Under the pieces are notes generated by a model. That model did not search any database. It saw nothing but the letters and a program-made list of their open reading frames with translations, and was not told where the DNA came from. The position numbers were made by a program, and so were the translations under genes. From NCBI RefSeq assembly GCF_015706575.1, contig NW_024037059.1, positions 33,366,129 through 33,430,128 on the forward strand: 64,000 bases of DNA. The letters run 5' to 3'. The stretch comes from Patiria miniata (lineage: Eukaryota > Echinodermata > Asteroidea > Valvatida > Asterinidae). Shown piece after piece: positions 1 through 12,900 of this stretch (position 1 is its first letter; every line of letters starts with the position of its first letter).

Positions 1-861
1 TATGTAACTCATACAGCTTTGCTTTGGCTGTGGGTGATTGATAAGCCAGCTGTGCCCACAAGTTGCCTGCTTTGTCTGTTCATGGTCTGTTGACTGAGTT
101 TGGCTAGTCACAGTGCTTGCTGGACATATGATCTGACTGCTGGTGACTAGCCTGTATTAAAAGAATGGCAGGGGAAGTGGATGGAAATGTTTACTGTCTG
201 TGACTGTTTAAATAGCAGAAGTGTTAAACCCTAGTGTTTAATGGTCACTAATGTGGATAGCCTCCAATTTTCAAGCAGGTCGTTATTGTTACGAGTTGTA
301 ATCAAGACATTACAAATCATCAAATGTCAATAACTATATAACAAATCACGTAGTCTCAAGCCAAGTGGCATCCTATTCAGATAAACTTAAGCCTTTTTCA
401 CACTAGACAAATCTCGGGGTCGATGCAGGGTTGAAAACATGCATCATTTCACACTTAAAGAATTTCAACCCTTCGTTGACCCTGCGTCAACCCCGAGATT
501 GATTTCGCCCCGGGTTGAACTCAACCCTACTCCAGACCAGGGTTGAGATTTTCAACCCGGTTCAAAACAGTAGTAACTGAGCATGATAAGCTTGATTTGC
601 ATGAAACAAGTGTGAAACAATGCAGGGTTGAATGCGGGGTTCAAAAATAAAAAACTCAACTCAGGCGGCACTGGGTTCGCCCAGGGTTGAGTTCAATCCA
701 GGTTGAGAGGCTCTAGTGTGAAAAGGGCTTTTGATAACTATTCTTTTGTCAGTGTTAATCATGTTTTATATGTACATGTGACCAACCATGTGATCTGACT
801 AGTGAGCTTTGGATTGCCTTGTGATTGACTCAATTACTTGACGGTATATTTTGTCCATCAG
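1..861 (+). other. ROCK intron (partial, left edge of window)
   Basis: This is non-coding sequence upstream of the first ROCK exon in the window. The next exon starts with two bases that finish a split codon, so a preceding exon must lie to the left. Apart from the MITE at 390-729 I see nothing in it. Confidence 0.7.
390..729. mobile_element. MITE with 17-19 bp terminal inverted repeats
   Basis: The left end reads AGCCTTTTTCACACTAGA and the right end is its near-perfect reverse complement (one mismatch). The interior has many inverted copies of a GGGTTGA motif. A TTA lies at the left edge and TTT at the right, so a 3-bp Harbinger-like target duplication is possible but imperfect. There is no coding capacity, so it is non-autonomous. 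Confidence 0.75.
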
Positions 862-956
862 AGCTGGAACATCTGCAGACAGATAATGCCAACATCGCTC
901 ACGTGAAGGAGCTGCATAAAAAGCAATTAGACACCGAGAAACTCAAGACACAAGCA
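862..956 (+). CDS. ROCK: ROCK exon: end of Rho-binding coiled coil
   Basis: Encodes ELEHLQTDNANIAHVKELHK and on to LKTQA. The acceptor is CAG before 862 and the donor GTAAGT at 957. The exon begins with two bases of a split codon and ends in phase 0. Confidence 0.88.
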
Positions 957-3900
957 GTAAGTATAGTCAAGATCTTTAGTCACCTTAAGTCTCACACCAG
1001 ATTTCATGTCACATAGTTTCTAATAGTCTGCAGGCATGCAACTTTTCCACGGATCCGCTGATTTCCTCGTTTTTAACTTCTCATGAATGCCATTACAAAA
1101 TTGAAAAATACAGTACAGTCTTGTGGGGTTAGGAGTTTCCTCATTTTTTTCTAAATTCCCAGTTGCATGCCTGAGTCTTGAGTTGGGTTCGGAGTTAATT
1201 CATTCAAGTGAAAGTTTCAGTCCTAAGTTATTCAATTTGAGTAAAGATCAAAGTCTGATTAAAATCACTTGCAGAACTTGAAAATGATTGCCTGTGATAC
1301 TAGGAGTCAATGCACGTTAATATTAAATGTGTGTAAACTTAGAGCTACCGGGTACCAAAATGTGTCTAACAGACTTTTTTCCACGTACATTTCCCATATG
1401 GAGTTAAAGGAGCTTACTGTTGTTTTCTTGTTAAATAAATTATCGTATATATATCACTCAGTTTGACATCTGAATAAATGCAGATATTATGTGAGCCAAA
1501 CTGTTAACTGTTTGTATTGATTTCTACTGTAAAAGAGAAATAAGCCTCATACCAAGGCTCCCACAACAATGGGAAAAAACCTTGAAAAATCCTGGAATTT
1601 AAAGCTGTCATGGAAAAGTCATGGCATTTTGTTGTTTTACAAGGACTCATTGAAAGTTGATATTCCTAGAAACAAGTCATGGTAAGGTATGGAATCCTAA
1701 TACTTGGTGACGCATACTATTTGGCCATGACAGTCTTGCAGTGTGCATTCCAGTTCACATTACTTCCTCTTGTATGCACATAGACTCTATACTTGTAGCA
1801 TGTTCAATGTACCATTTTGATGCATTGTGGTGCTCAGGGGTCTTGTGTAAACCGGAAAGCTGAAAAGGAGTTGTGTCCCTTGCCTCAGTGTGGTGACTGA
1901 CGGTATTGTGGATAGGCTCCTCAGATGCAAAAACAGTGTAGGAATTGGTCATGAAATGCTCTAATTTTAAGATTTCTGTGAGATCGACTACTCAAAAGTG
2001 GCAGTGGTAATGAGTTACTCATTTTGTAGGGTTGGGTCACAATTATGATAAATACAATCAAACTGAATGATGTTAGTTTATCATTGTTAAGCTAGGTTCA
2101 TGTGCGACGCGAAATTCATGTCGTCCAGAATGGTGGACGCGCTTCGAACGTATTGTTGACGTCACGAATTTCGCTTCGCTTTCGCGTGAAGTATGAAGTA
2201 GGCTTCATGCAGTTGTCTTAATAGCAAGTTAATTGTGTTGTTTCAGGCTGTGAACAAGTTGGCTGAGGTGATGAATCGACGGCCCATGAGCCAACGAGGC
2301 AACAAGGCTAGCTCCTCAGACCTGAAGAGGAAGGAGAAGGAATGCCGTAAATTGGAACAACAACTAAACGAGGAGAAAAGGAAAGGCATCCAACTGGAGG
2401 CTAAGCACTCCAGGGACTACTCGGAAGTGCAATCAGTAAGATCAGACCTTTTTCTGCCTTCTTCTCACACCTATGGTCTCTTTAGAAAAAAAAATTGCAA
2501 TGCGTATATAGCACTTTCTATCGTATCTACAATCTCAAAGCGCTTTACAATTATTGCCAGTTCATCAGGCCACGAGACCACGCAGCAGCTGATATCGGTG
2601 CACATTCGGCCTCTACCCTCACAGGTACCCTTCATACTCTTGGGTGGAGAGAGGCAATTGTAGTTAAGTATCTTGCCCAAGGGCACAAGCACCATGGTCC
2701 TGGCAGGGTTCGAACCCACATGTACCATCGCACACGAGTCAAACACTGTAACCACTTGGCCATGGCAATCTACTCTAGCATCCATCGGCCATCTACTCAA
2801 TGAACAGTAGAGTGTGATTATTGACCACTGATCTCTTTATACTGACTGGATAGCATACAAAGAACTGCAGAAGGAAGTCATTTGAAGCCATAGTAGGGGG
2901 AAGCGTCTGAATTCTCTAAAGGACAATTTGCCGCCTTAGATATGTTCTCAACAGTTGTGATTCCCTTTTGTAACATTGTGGTTCACCTTTTGTCTGCCAT
3001 GGTTTACAGTGCTTCATACATCTTGGTTCACTTTTTGAATATCGCAGTTTACTTTTGCGTCGTTTGTATAATCATGGTGGAAAATTATCCTTTTCATAAT
3101 ATGTGTACGTGAACAAAAAATGCCAAATCGCAGTATGTGTATCGTATATCGTATCGTATATCGGCAGCCATATTTGGAAGACTGGGGGCGAACTGGTAAA
3201 AAAGCAACATAAGTTAATGTACTGCGTAATGGGCATACGCTATCCAGTCAGTATTTAAAGATCAGTGTTCACGACCACTAAGGAGAGTTTTCTAGGGAGG
3301 CCACACCACTTAGGTGCACTTGTTTGTGCATGTATTTTTTAATTTGTATTTATTTATTTCTTTCTGGTAATGAAACCAAGGATTCCTCAAAAGTGTCCTA
3401 GACACTGTAGCTCGCAAGCCTGCAGAAACCTGTTGAGAGGAGTCAGTGAGAAGAAATTACAGTTCAAGAGGTGGGAGGAAAATCCCAGAATAATATTTTG
3501 GGAAAACCCACAGAATCAGGTAGGGAATGATAACCAATGAATGGACCAGGACAGGAATCGAACCCGGGCCACAGCGGTGGAAGGCGAGGACAATAACCAC
3601 TGCACCAATCTGACTCCCCTGAGAAACGTTTGTAAAAAAACGTATATAAGACAATTGCAAGTACACACCTTACTTGGGAGTTGTCATCGAGTCAATCACA
3701 AGTCAGAACACAAACAGAAGAAATAACAGAGAAAGAAATAATATGTGAATTGCTTGTCTCCTAATACCTGAGACTAAATTAACAATTACTGACTTGTGAT
3801 AACCGGTCATGACTTGATTACAACTTTGACAGCATCAAGAAATAGACTCGTCACTGTCACTTGTCTCTTTACTCCACCCCTCTCTCCGCCTCTCCTGCAG

Positions 3901-6900
3901 GGCTACAATGAAGAGTACCAGAAGCGATGCCAACTGCAGATGGAGCTAGACAGTCGAGACTCTGAGCTGGAGCAGCTGCAGCACCGGCTGCGAACCCTGC
4001 AGCAACAGCAGAATGTGGACAATCTGAGTATCAACAGCTCCGGTGATGCAGAGAGTGAGGATGGTAGGGGTAGCCTAGGCCAATTTGACCCACAAATCCA
4101 AATCCTGCATCTCATCTGTTGAGATTGTGGTGATGCTACATCCACTCATCTGAAACCTGCATGCTGATGATTCTGTTGCAGTGCTCTGTCTGATCTACTC
4201 ATTTGTAGTTTGGTTTTTGCTTGTTTGATTTGGAGTGTCGGTATTGTATGATTTGCTTTTTCTGCTTCCCACATCCCTGAAGGCACATCCATATTTCATA
4301 TGAGCATAGGTTGGAGAGCTCATCCCTTGTTCAAAAGTTCAATGTGAAATTTAAGATTAAAAGTAGATACTTCTGTCCAGATGTGTCTGCTTTTTAAGCT
4401 CTGGCAGGCGCTTGTATATGTCACTTTGTGGTCGGTCAGTCTGTCTTTCCCTGGAAAATTGACCAAAAACGAGCCCCCTAAGTTGCCCATAAAATATAAC
4501 TACCAAATTTTAGTTTTCAAAAAGAAACAAAGAAAGTACATTAAATACTTCACAAAACTTGTTTGTAACAATTCGTAAAGTTGTTAATGAAAATTTGGGA
4601 AATGGAGGCAAAATATGTGCAGTAATGTTATAGTCACGTGGTATACACTATAGCGTGCTTTATACAACACCTGAATAAATCCCTGTCATCTGATTGGTGG
4701 ATCGTTGATCACATGTCATTGAATTATTCGTACCAGCGCACGTGGCGCGCAGCGCACAGTTCCATGGAAGTTCTATTGCACTGTGAATAGAACTTCCATT
4801 TCACGGTGTCACTGCTACCGGTGGTGTCGCTGTTTTAAATCGAGATAAATTAAATATATGATTGTTCTCAATCTGTGGAACAGTTTGCATTAATATAAAT
4901 ATGATGAACTTGTCGAACTTTTAAACAGTTTTTAACCTGAATAAATTGGCAATTAAAAGTTAACCAATCAGATGACAAGGATTTATTCAGGTGTTATATA
5001 AAACAAATAATGAATGTTTTACGTTCGTGCAATGGAAAGAATAATTTCATTCGGTGACAGATGAAATGTTCCATTCCACTCGGCTTCGCCTCGTGGAATG
5101 GAACATTTCATCTGTCACCTCATGAATTTATTATTACCATTGCACTCACAAACATTCATTGTTTGTATAATATACCATGCTATATAGCACGCTCTATTTT
5201 ATGGGAAACTTAGGGGGCTTATTTTGGTCAATTTTCGAGGACAGACTAGCGCAATAGCACAGCGTGATTTTCGCGTGGGATGGCGGCCCGGGCTTGTACG
5301 CACAATCAATTCATGCAAGACTTTCATGCAAGACAGCCAGAGCATATTGTGCACTCGCACTTGTTATCACTTGTCTCGCATGAAGTTTGGAAAAGCCTTT
5401 TGAATAGAAATCTCAGTTCCATATTTAAGTTTTCATGCGCCATTTATTTTTGAAAGCTCTGTTGTAAGATTAGTTAAAATAGTAGGTTGTAGCTTCCCTT
5501 TGTTATTCAGCTGTCTCAAAGATTTTTCAGTTTACAAAATGTTACCATTCCTTTCATCGAACTCCTTATATGTTTGTTTTTCTTTGATAACTTTTTTGAA
5601 TCCACCAAAATGCAGCATTGTGCAGCAACCGTGGTAATAATTATAATAACAATATAGAGCATTTATAATGTGCCAGATCCACCTTGATTAGATGCTCAAG
5701 GCACAGAGAAACAAAACAAATACAACAAAAATGGGAGGGAACAATGAGGTACACACAAATGGAAATAGCATGAATATGAAACAGCAATACAACATGAGAA
5801 TCAAATCAAATTGGACGAGCTAATGAAATGCTATTTGAAATAGAGTACCAAAGTGTGAAGGCATTTAGAACCGGGAAGTGTAGTGCAAACGAATGGAGTA
5901 CACGCACGTGTTGGTTCATGGGCTGAATTACGCGCTGTCTTTTACACACATAATTGTGCCCATGATGTATTCTCTTCGGTACCCTATAGGTGGGTCTTCA
6001 GAGCACATTTAAACTCTTGGGAGGTAGCAATTTCACAAATATTTTGAGGAAGTTTGTTTCCCAATGACAAGGCAGTTTAGTAACCTAATGACAGATCAAG
6101 CCGCATCAAATATAATGGTGTCATGAATCCATCAACATCAATCAAAACTAGATGATGGATTTTGGTGGATTTGAGATGGTTAGGATTGGCTTCAAAAGCA
6201 ATTCCTCTTGCCATAGTTCAAAGCATGTTTGCTGTGGATCTGTCTCACAGATCTGATTCACATTACTTTTGAACTTTCTGTAAAACTAAGAATTACTGAT
6301 GCCCTTTTGCCCCATTGCTTGATTCAGCATAATTTATCAATTGGAAGGGCAATGGTATAGGAGTAGTAGCTCAGTTGGCAGTAGGGTGTAACAATTTATC
6401 GATGAATCAATACAAAATGTGAAGAACCTTTAAAAAAATTGCTAACCATTTAATGGTACACCAGCAAAATGAACTCTGGGAATAAAATAAGTAGCTGTGC
6501 CTATTTCCCACATTTGCAAACATCTGAAAAATGAAACCCAAAGCACTTGCACATTATGGACAATTATGAATAAATACAACCAATACTTGCACGTTAAACT
6601 GCCTATACAGACTTAACTTGAATATATTGTGGTACGTATCATGTTATGTCCTTAGTATAGTGATACGTGTATCTTGAAATAGTGGTATCATTGCATGCAA
6701 CCCCCTCCCCCAGTTGGAAATGAGCCTATTGTTTTGTCCCAATCCAAGTTGATTACCTATCTCTTGACCCCCAGGAGGACGTCTGGAAGGTTGGTTGCAG
6801 GTCCCTAGCAAGAACATCAAGCGTCATGGCTGGAAGAAGAAATACGTGGAGGTCAGTTCCAAGAAGGTGCTGTTCTATGAGACAGAAGAGGAGAAGAATT

Positions 6901-9900
6901 TCAAGAAGCCCTACCTGGTACTGGATATCGAGTAAGTCACGCCTTGAACCCTAAGCAGTTGACTAGATGAACCTTAACTCCCTCTGAACCTCCCAGAATA
7001 CTCCACTGTGTAGGACACCAGTTGTGGATTCGTTGACTTACAAGGAACATCAATGGCCAGTTGATACTCCAGCTGAATGTGAATGTCATATAGTTAACAT
7101 TCATAAATACCTAAGACAGTTTACCCATTCCTATTGGTCGAGAGCCCATCGCGTGGCCGGTCTTAAACAGATGATTAAGACATGGCTAGCTGGTCTTAAA
7201 CACTTTTCCAGTGTCACATGAAATTTGGACTCCTAAAAATCCAGTGCCTCTTGCCGTTTAATTGGTTGAACATTCACAATCCTCACGTAGGCATGCGCAA
7301 TACTACCAGTGAGTCAGAATTGTATAGTCCTAAATTCACAACGCATCGCCCTAGGTGCATTCTGCTCGACATCACGCAGTACGCACGACGCGCGCGCCAA
7401 TCTCCATAAGAGGAGTTGCTTAAACCGTACTCACCAGCTAGACACTCCATTATTTAGCAAGAGGGGTGTTTAAAAAAACAGCCTCCGGCTCGGGTAATTA
7501 TCAGCACCCAGACTCCAAGCAGTCTTAAACAGAGTGATTAAAACCTCCCGAGCACACATTTATTCCCTTAGTACAAAACGTTGGCTGAGAAATTGCTGCA
7601 GTTGTTGAAATGTGTTTAAACTTTTGCACATTCATTGCATAAATACCGGTACTTGCCTTGACATCAAAACTTCGGTGGTGTTTAAAACGATGATACAAGA
7701 AAACAGAAAAATACATAAACAGATAATAACAAATCAACTTTTGGGAATTAACTTGCTGAAACGTCATATTTAGGCTGTTGCAAAAGAAGTCTGTTTGTTC
7801 ATTTTTTTTAAGTCGTTGTCAAGTAGTTGGCCTAACACTACCTCCGTTCAGTCGTGCTTGCTATCATGGGCCCAGTGTATACTGGCTCCCCGTCCTTTTC
7901 TATTAATGTTATGGCTGTTATCTTCAAGTGGTGGGAAGGAACTTTTAAGAGTGGTATTTTGTTGTTCAAATGTGGTTATCAAATAATTTGGGTAGTAGAT
8001 AAACTAGACAATATAAATGCATTTTCAAGGAATTCAGAAATGTGTAGTATTTTTGAAGCCAAACGGGATGGATGTTTGGTAAAGCTGAATGTTCAGTATA
8101 GAGGGGTTTCTTATTGCGACGTTCTACTGTACTAGTGAGTTTACATATGACATGTTAGGAACTAGACTACAATGCTGCAAATTTCCCAGCTTGTGGCAAG
8201 TTGATTTAGCCGTGGCCTGTTGTAATCAACCTTTTTGGGCGTTCCTTCCAGTAAACTCTACCATGTGCGTGCAGTGACGCAAGGTGACATCATCCGAGCC
8301 CCAGCCCAAGACATTCCACGCATATTCCAAGTCCTGTATGCCGGTGAAGGGGAAAGCCGGAGAGCTGACGAACCACCAATTGAAGCCAACAATGAGGTAG
8401 GTTGACAAGCAGATGCACAGACATGGACTCTGAATGTGAGTAAACTAGGGTGTTTGTCATGATGTCCAAGGCAATTCCAGCAGCTGAGAGTTTGAATACT
8501 CGCCATGGTTAACCAGAGTTGAACTGACTTCACTCACACACTTGCTCGTAAGCTAGAGTTGGACTAGTCTAGTTGACTATTTAGTATCAGCTTATAGACC
8601 TCTCTCATAGACGGCCATCTTCGTAGGAACATTACAACTGCGTGTTCAACTAAATTAAGCTTTAATTTGATGGATGTCTCAAACACTTTGGAGAGTTGCG
8701 AGTATTTTTAATAATTTTTGGAAGTAGGCGTAATTATCATTGAGGTCTATGGAAGTCGATTTGCAGGTCTGCACTCATGAAGGTGGGGCTAATTACCATA
8801 TTGGCTCCTTGTGCAAACAATGAGGGCGCTATTAGGTCTGCTCCAGACAACCAATGGATGATATCTTCCTGTCTGTTTGAGTTCATTTTCTTTGTTTCTA
8901 ACCTACAGAATAACAGTGACATCATCAAGTACAAGAACCACAATTTTGACATTGTGCACTTCCACATGCCAACTCAGTGTGAATTTTGTTTGAAGCAACT
9001 GAGTAGTGTAATCAAGGCCCCTGCAGCTCTGGAATGCAAATGTGAGTCAAACCAACTCCTTGAAGTGTTTTCCCAGTTCATTTAGTTTTGTCACTAAACA
9101 CTAAACTCCCAAGGCTATTGTTGGCTTTGAATGTTGCTGAATCTTCACAGAGCTACAAATGTAATAGGAATCCAATGGTTGATCATTATACAAATATAAC
9201 GTGGTCTGAGGGTGGACAGTCGATATTAGCTCCCCTCGGTGTTGGAGGTTGACAAAATAGTCAACTTCCATTACCGAGGGGAGCTAATATTTGTCCACCC
9301 GAAATAAACCATGTTATATTTGTTTTACTATACCCCATACATATTCAGCTGCCAATATTTTTGTCGTTGCAGTATGCACCTAAAACAAAATCTTGTCCAG
9401 CTCACCAAAAGTATCTTATTGCTCAGGCTTCACTAGTTCAGTTCATTTGCAATACAAAAACTACAGTTTTAAATACAGTAGTTTGAGTACAACTTTCTTT
9501 TGTACAGGAGGCATCTTTATTGCCCATAAATAGTCTCCAGTTCGGCATCATTGAGCTCGGGGAAATTAACATCTACACGTACCGTACAACCATCTCTTCG
9601 TGTGTAGCTCGTTTGGGCGATGTTCGCACGTGCGTACTACAGCCGTGCGACAGTTCCACGAGTGCTTTGTGAAGCCCATTGCTTTGTAGTAGACTGTCGC
9701 ATGGGTAACCCAATCTACTACGCATGCGCATTTATCCTGTGCTTGAAATCCTCGTGCGCGCACTTGGTAAACAGCAAAATTAATATCTGGCATGCGATGG
9801 TGAATTGACCAGTGAGAGTTCGGCTCTCGATCAGGAATATGTATGAGGTGTAGTAAATATACTCTTTTGATTTTCAAGGGGCACCAGTCTCATATAAAGA

Positions 9901-12900
9901 AAAACATTCCTGGGCTCCGAATTTGTAACCAACAACAGCAGTATAATGCTTATAAAAACATTGAAGTAATCATAACATTCTCTGCTGCAGTTGTGCTTGT
10001 CCACAAGAAGTATTTACATCAAGCAAGTTATGCATAAGGCTTACATTGTTGTGAAATGACGGTTCTACTGATGTTCATACCGACTTCGCTGTTTACTGAT
10101 TGACTTGTTCCGTTCTCCTTGCAGTATGTCACATGAAATTTCACAAGGAGCATTTTGACAAAGGCGAGGAGTTTTGTGCACCATGCAAAGGTGAGAGCAG
10201 ATGAATGACAAGTCCAACTTGAAGTTACAGGAAAAAAAATTACCTTGCTAAGTAAAATTTGTCATGGCAAAAATCACCTAGTTTAAAAAAGATATATGTG
10301 TCCTCAGTATTATTTTCAGACCCCATTGGACTTGAATTTGCTGAATTTGACACATGGTGCAAAAAGAACTGTTTAGTTTTAGAGATGGGAGGAAACTAAG
10401 CATATAAAGATATTGGGAACTAGCAGAATCCAGAACTGAATAAAAAACAGACAAACCACATGATGACCCGGGTTTACAGCCCACCCAAGTAAAAATGTGG
10501 ATTGGGTTTAATAATAATAATACCGGAGTCTTATATAGTGCACGTATCTACCAACAATTAGGTACCCAAGGTGCTGGAAATTATGTCTATTATTAAAGAC
10601 AGGTAAATGAAGTCTATGAGAAATATGAGACCCTTTATGTAGCACCTTATAAGGGTTTACAAGGTGCTGTGGTGCATATTGCAGCCACTGCTAGAAACAC
10701 CGGGGCAAACCCCTTCTCTTAGCGATAAGTGTTACTGGGTTCTTTAACGTGCATTACACAACACACGGGACCTACGGCTTTACGTCCCATCCGAAGGACG
10801 AAGCAATAATGGTAAAGTGCCTTGCTCAAGAGCACAAGCACCACGTTCCCAAAGTCAGGATTCGAACCCATGTGCCACGGCACACGAGTCGAACACCATA
10901 ACCATTGGACCACAGCACCCCAGTTTCGTATTGGGTACCTGATTTCGTGGATATTTTTAAATTATGAAGGTCCCCCCCCACATCTCAAATGCTGAACGGA
11001 ACTTATTGTCCTCTCTTTGCAAAGTTCTTCAGGCATTTGAGCTACTGTGCCGTTAGTGCTTCTGGATTTTCTGATTAATGACTGGAACTTAAAATAACAA
11101 CACTAACAATGAAGCATTGTATGATGTGTGTTTTTGTAGTGAATATTGACCTGGACGTGGCCAAGAATATGCTACTGATGACCGGCTCATCTGAGGAGCA
11201 GCAGCGATGGATCAGTCGGCTGGGCAGGCAGATTGCCAGTGTTCGCGGTTCCACCATCCCACGGTCATCCTCACAGAGCTCACCCAAGTAAGGACCGGTT
11301 CTATACTCAGCATGAACACACACTCTTGTTTTACTATACTCTTGAGGACAATGCTTTGTGTTTCCCTTTGTCCCTGTAATGTAATACTCTCCCATAGACT
11401 CAGCACACAGACAAGTGTGTATTTGCCTGCAAATGGGAACCCCCTATTGTCCCTCTTTTGTTGGTACTCTTAAATTTTTAGGAAGATCTCCCATATGTTT
11501 TGTACACGATTCTAAATTTGGGACCTTCTGGAATTGGGGACCCTATTGTCCTCTATTGATCAACGTCCCCTATTGAATACACAAACAAACTCCAACTTAC
11601 TACAGAGGACTGTTTCCAACAAAAGCCCAACTCCCGAGGACTGAAAGGATCTGTTGTTCTCCCTTTGTGTGTCGGTCCTTGGGGGTTATGTAGAACACGT
11701 ACGCATATATGTACACACATTTGTCATGTCCCATCAAGTTATGGAGCTGCAACTTCAGTGAATTTGCTGCAAACGTTTTACGTCAAATACGCATTGCATT
11801 TGCATTTATTTGAAGTTCGAGCCAGCCTCAAATGACTAGTCAGACCCGCTCGGTATAAGCGATTCATATATGTATAGTGCACCACAAGGCCATTGTTCAC
11901 AGCTCATCATGGCAAAAAAACACGACCTGTGTGTAGCTGTTTCAAATGGCATTCATTTCTTTTGTGCACTAGGCAACAAAGAATCCGCAGCATGATTGTA
12001 TATTTTTAAATCACTACTATTCAGCTTTGTGCATGGACGATACTTGAACATACATGTATGGTTATCAATAAACTGGCTCTTGTCTCACCACAAAAAGGAC
12101 ACAAAATTGCCAGTTTCTTCCAGTGTTGTAGGTCTTGAGAGGCCGGTCTCGAGTCCACGTTTTGCTGGTCTCGGTCTCGGTCTCAGGAGCTGTGGTCTCG
12201 GTCTTGGTCTCGGTTCCCTTTGGTCTCGATATTTTGGCTGGTCTCGAGTTGAGACCAGCAATATGTAGCATTTACAGCTTGATCAATTACTTTGTGTTCA
12301 CTTTGTTCAGTACCAATAGTCTCAAACCATATCGGTCTCGGTCTCGGAGGGGCTGGTCTCGGCCTTGAAGGGGCTGGTCTCAGTCTCGGTCTCGGTCTCG
12401 AAACTTCAGGTCTCGGTCTTGGTCTCAGTCTCGGACTATCCGGTCTTGACTACAACACTGGTGTCTCCATGAGGCAACAATTTCAAGCATTTCAACTGCA
12501 TAGGTTTAAATACTGAACAGTAGTGCTCCTCTCTTTATTGATAGTTCCCAGAAACACTTTCGCATTCAGCAAAAATCGAAGTTCATCAACACAGACATTG
12601 CACATACGTGGCCTATTGCCATTTGGCAATAGGCTGGTTCCGCGCGAACATTACCATTGTGATTTTGAATTCAGGAGACGGGATTCAGACCTATGCACAT
12701 CCTGCATATAATTTGCATACATTAGGAGGAAAGTCTCCAGTTTAGACTTTTAGCTGATTGGCTCATTTTGATTTTAATTTAGAAAAGTCTTGGACAGTAA
12801 TGTTGAACAAATCAATAGTATCAATTTTTCTTTTTTCATTTGAAAGTGATTTTTGTCTATGGTTTTCTCAGTAGGTCAAATTACCAGCAGTCCATCCGAC

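Noticed and set aside
2091-2205. Possible small MITE with AAGCTAGGTTCAT / ATGAAGTAGGCTT ends
   Set aside because: The inverted match is weak and no target duplication is clear.
2471-2803. Open frames on both strands over the 2.5-kb SINE
   Set aside because: They translate a SINE; the ROCK exon ends at 2435 with a GTAAGA donor.
6360-6400. tRNA-like A box (TAGTAGCTCAGTTGGCAGTA)
   Set aside because: No B box or cloverleaf follows; at most a SINE remnant.
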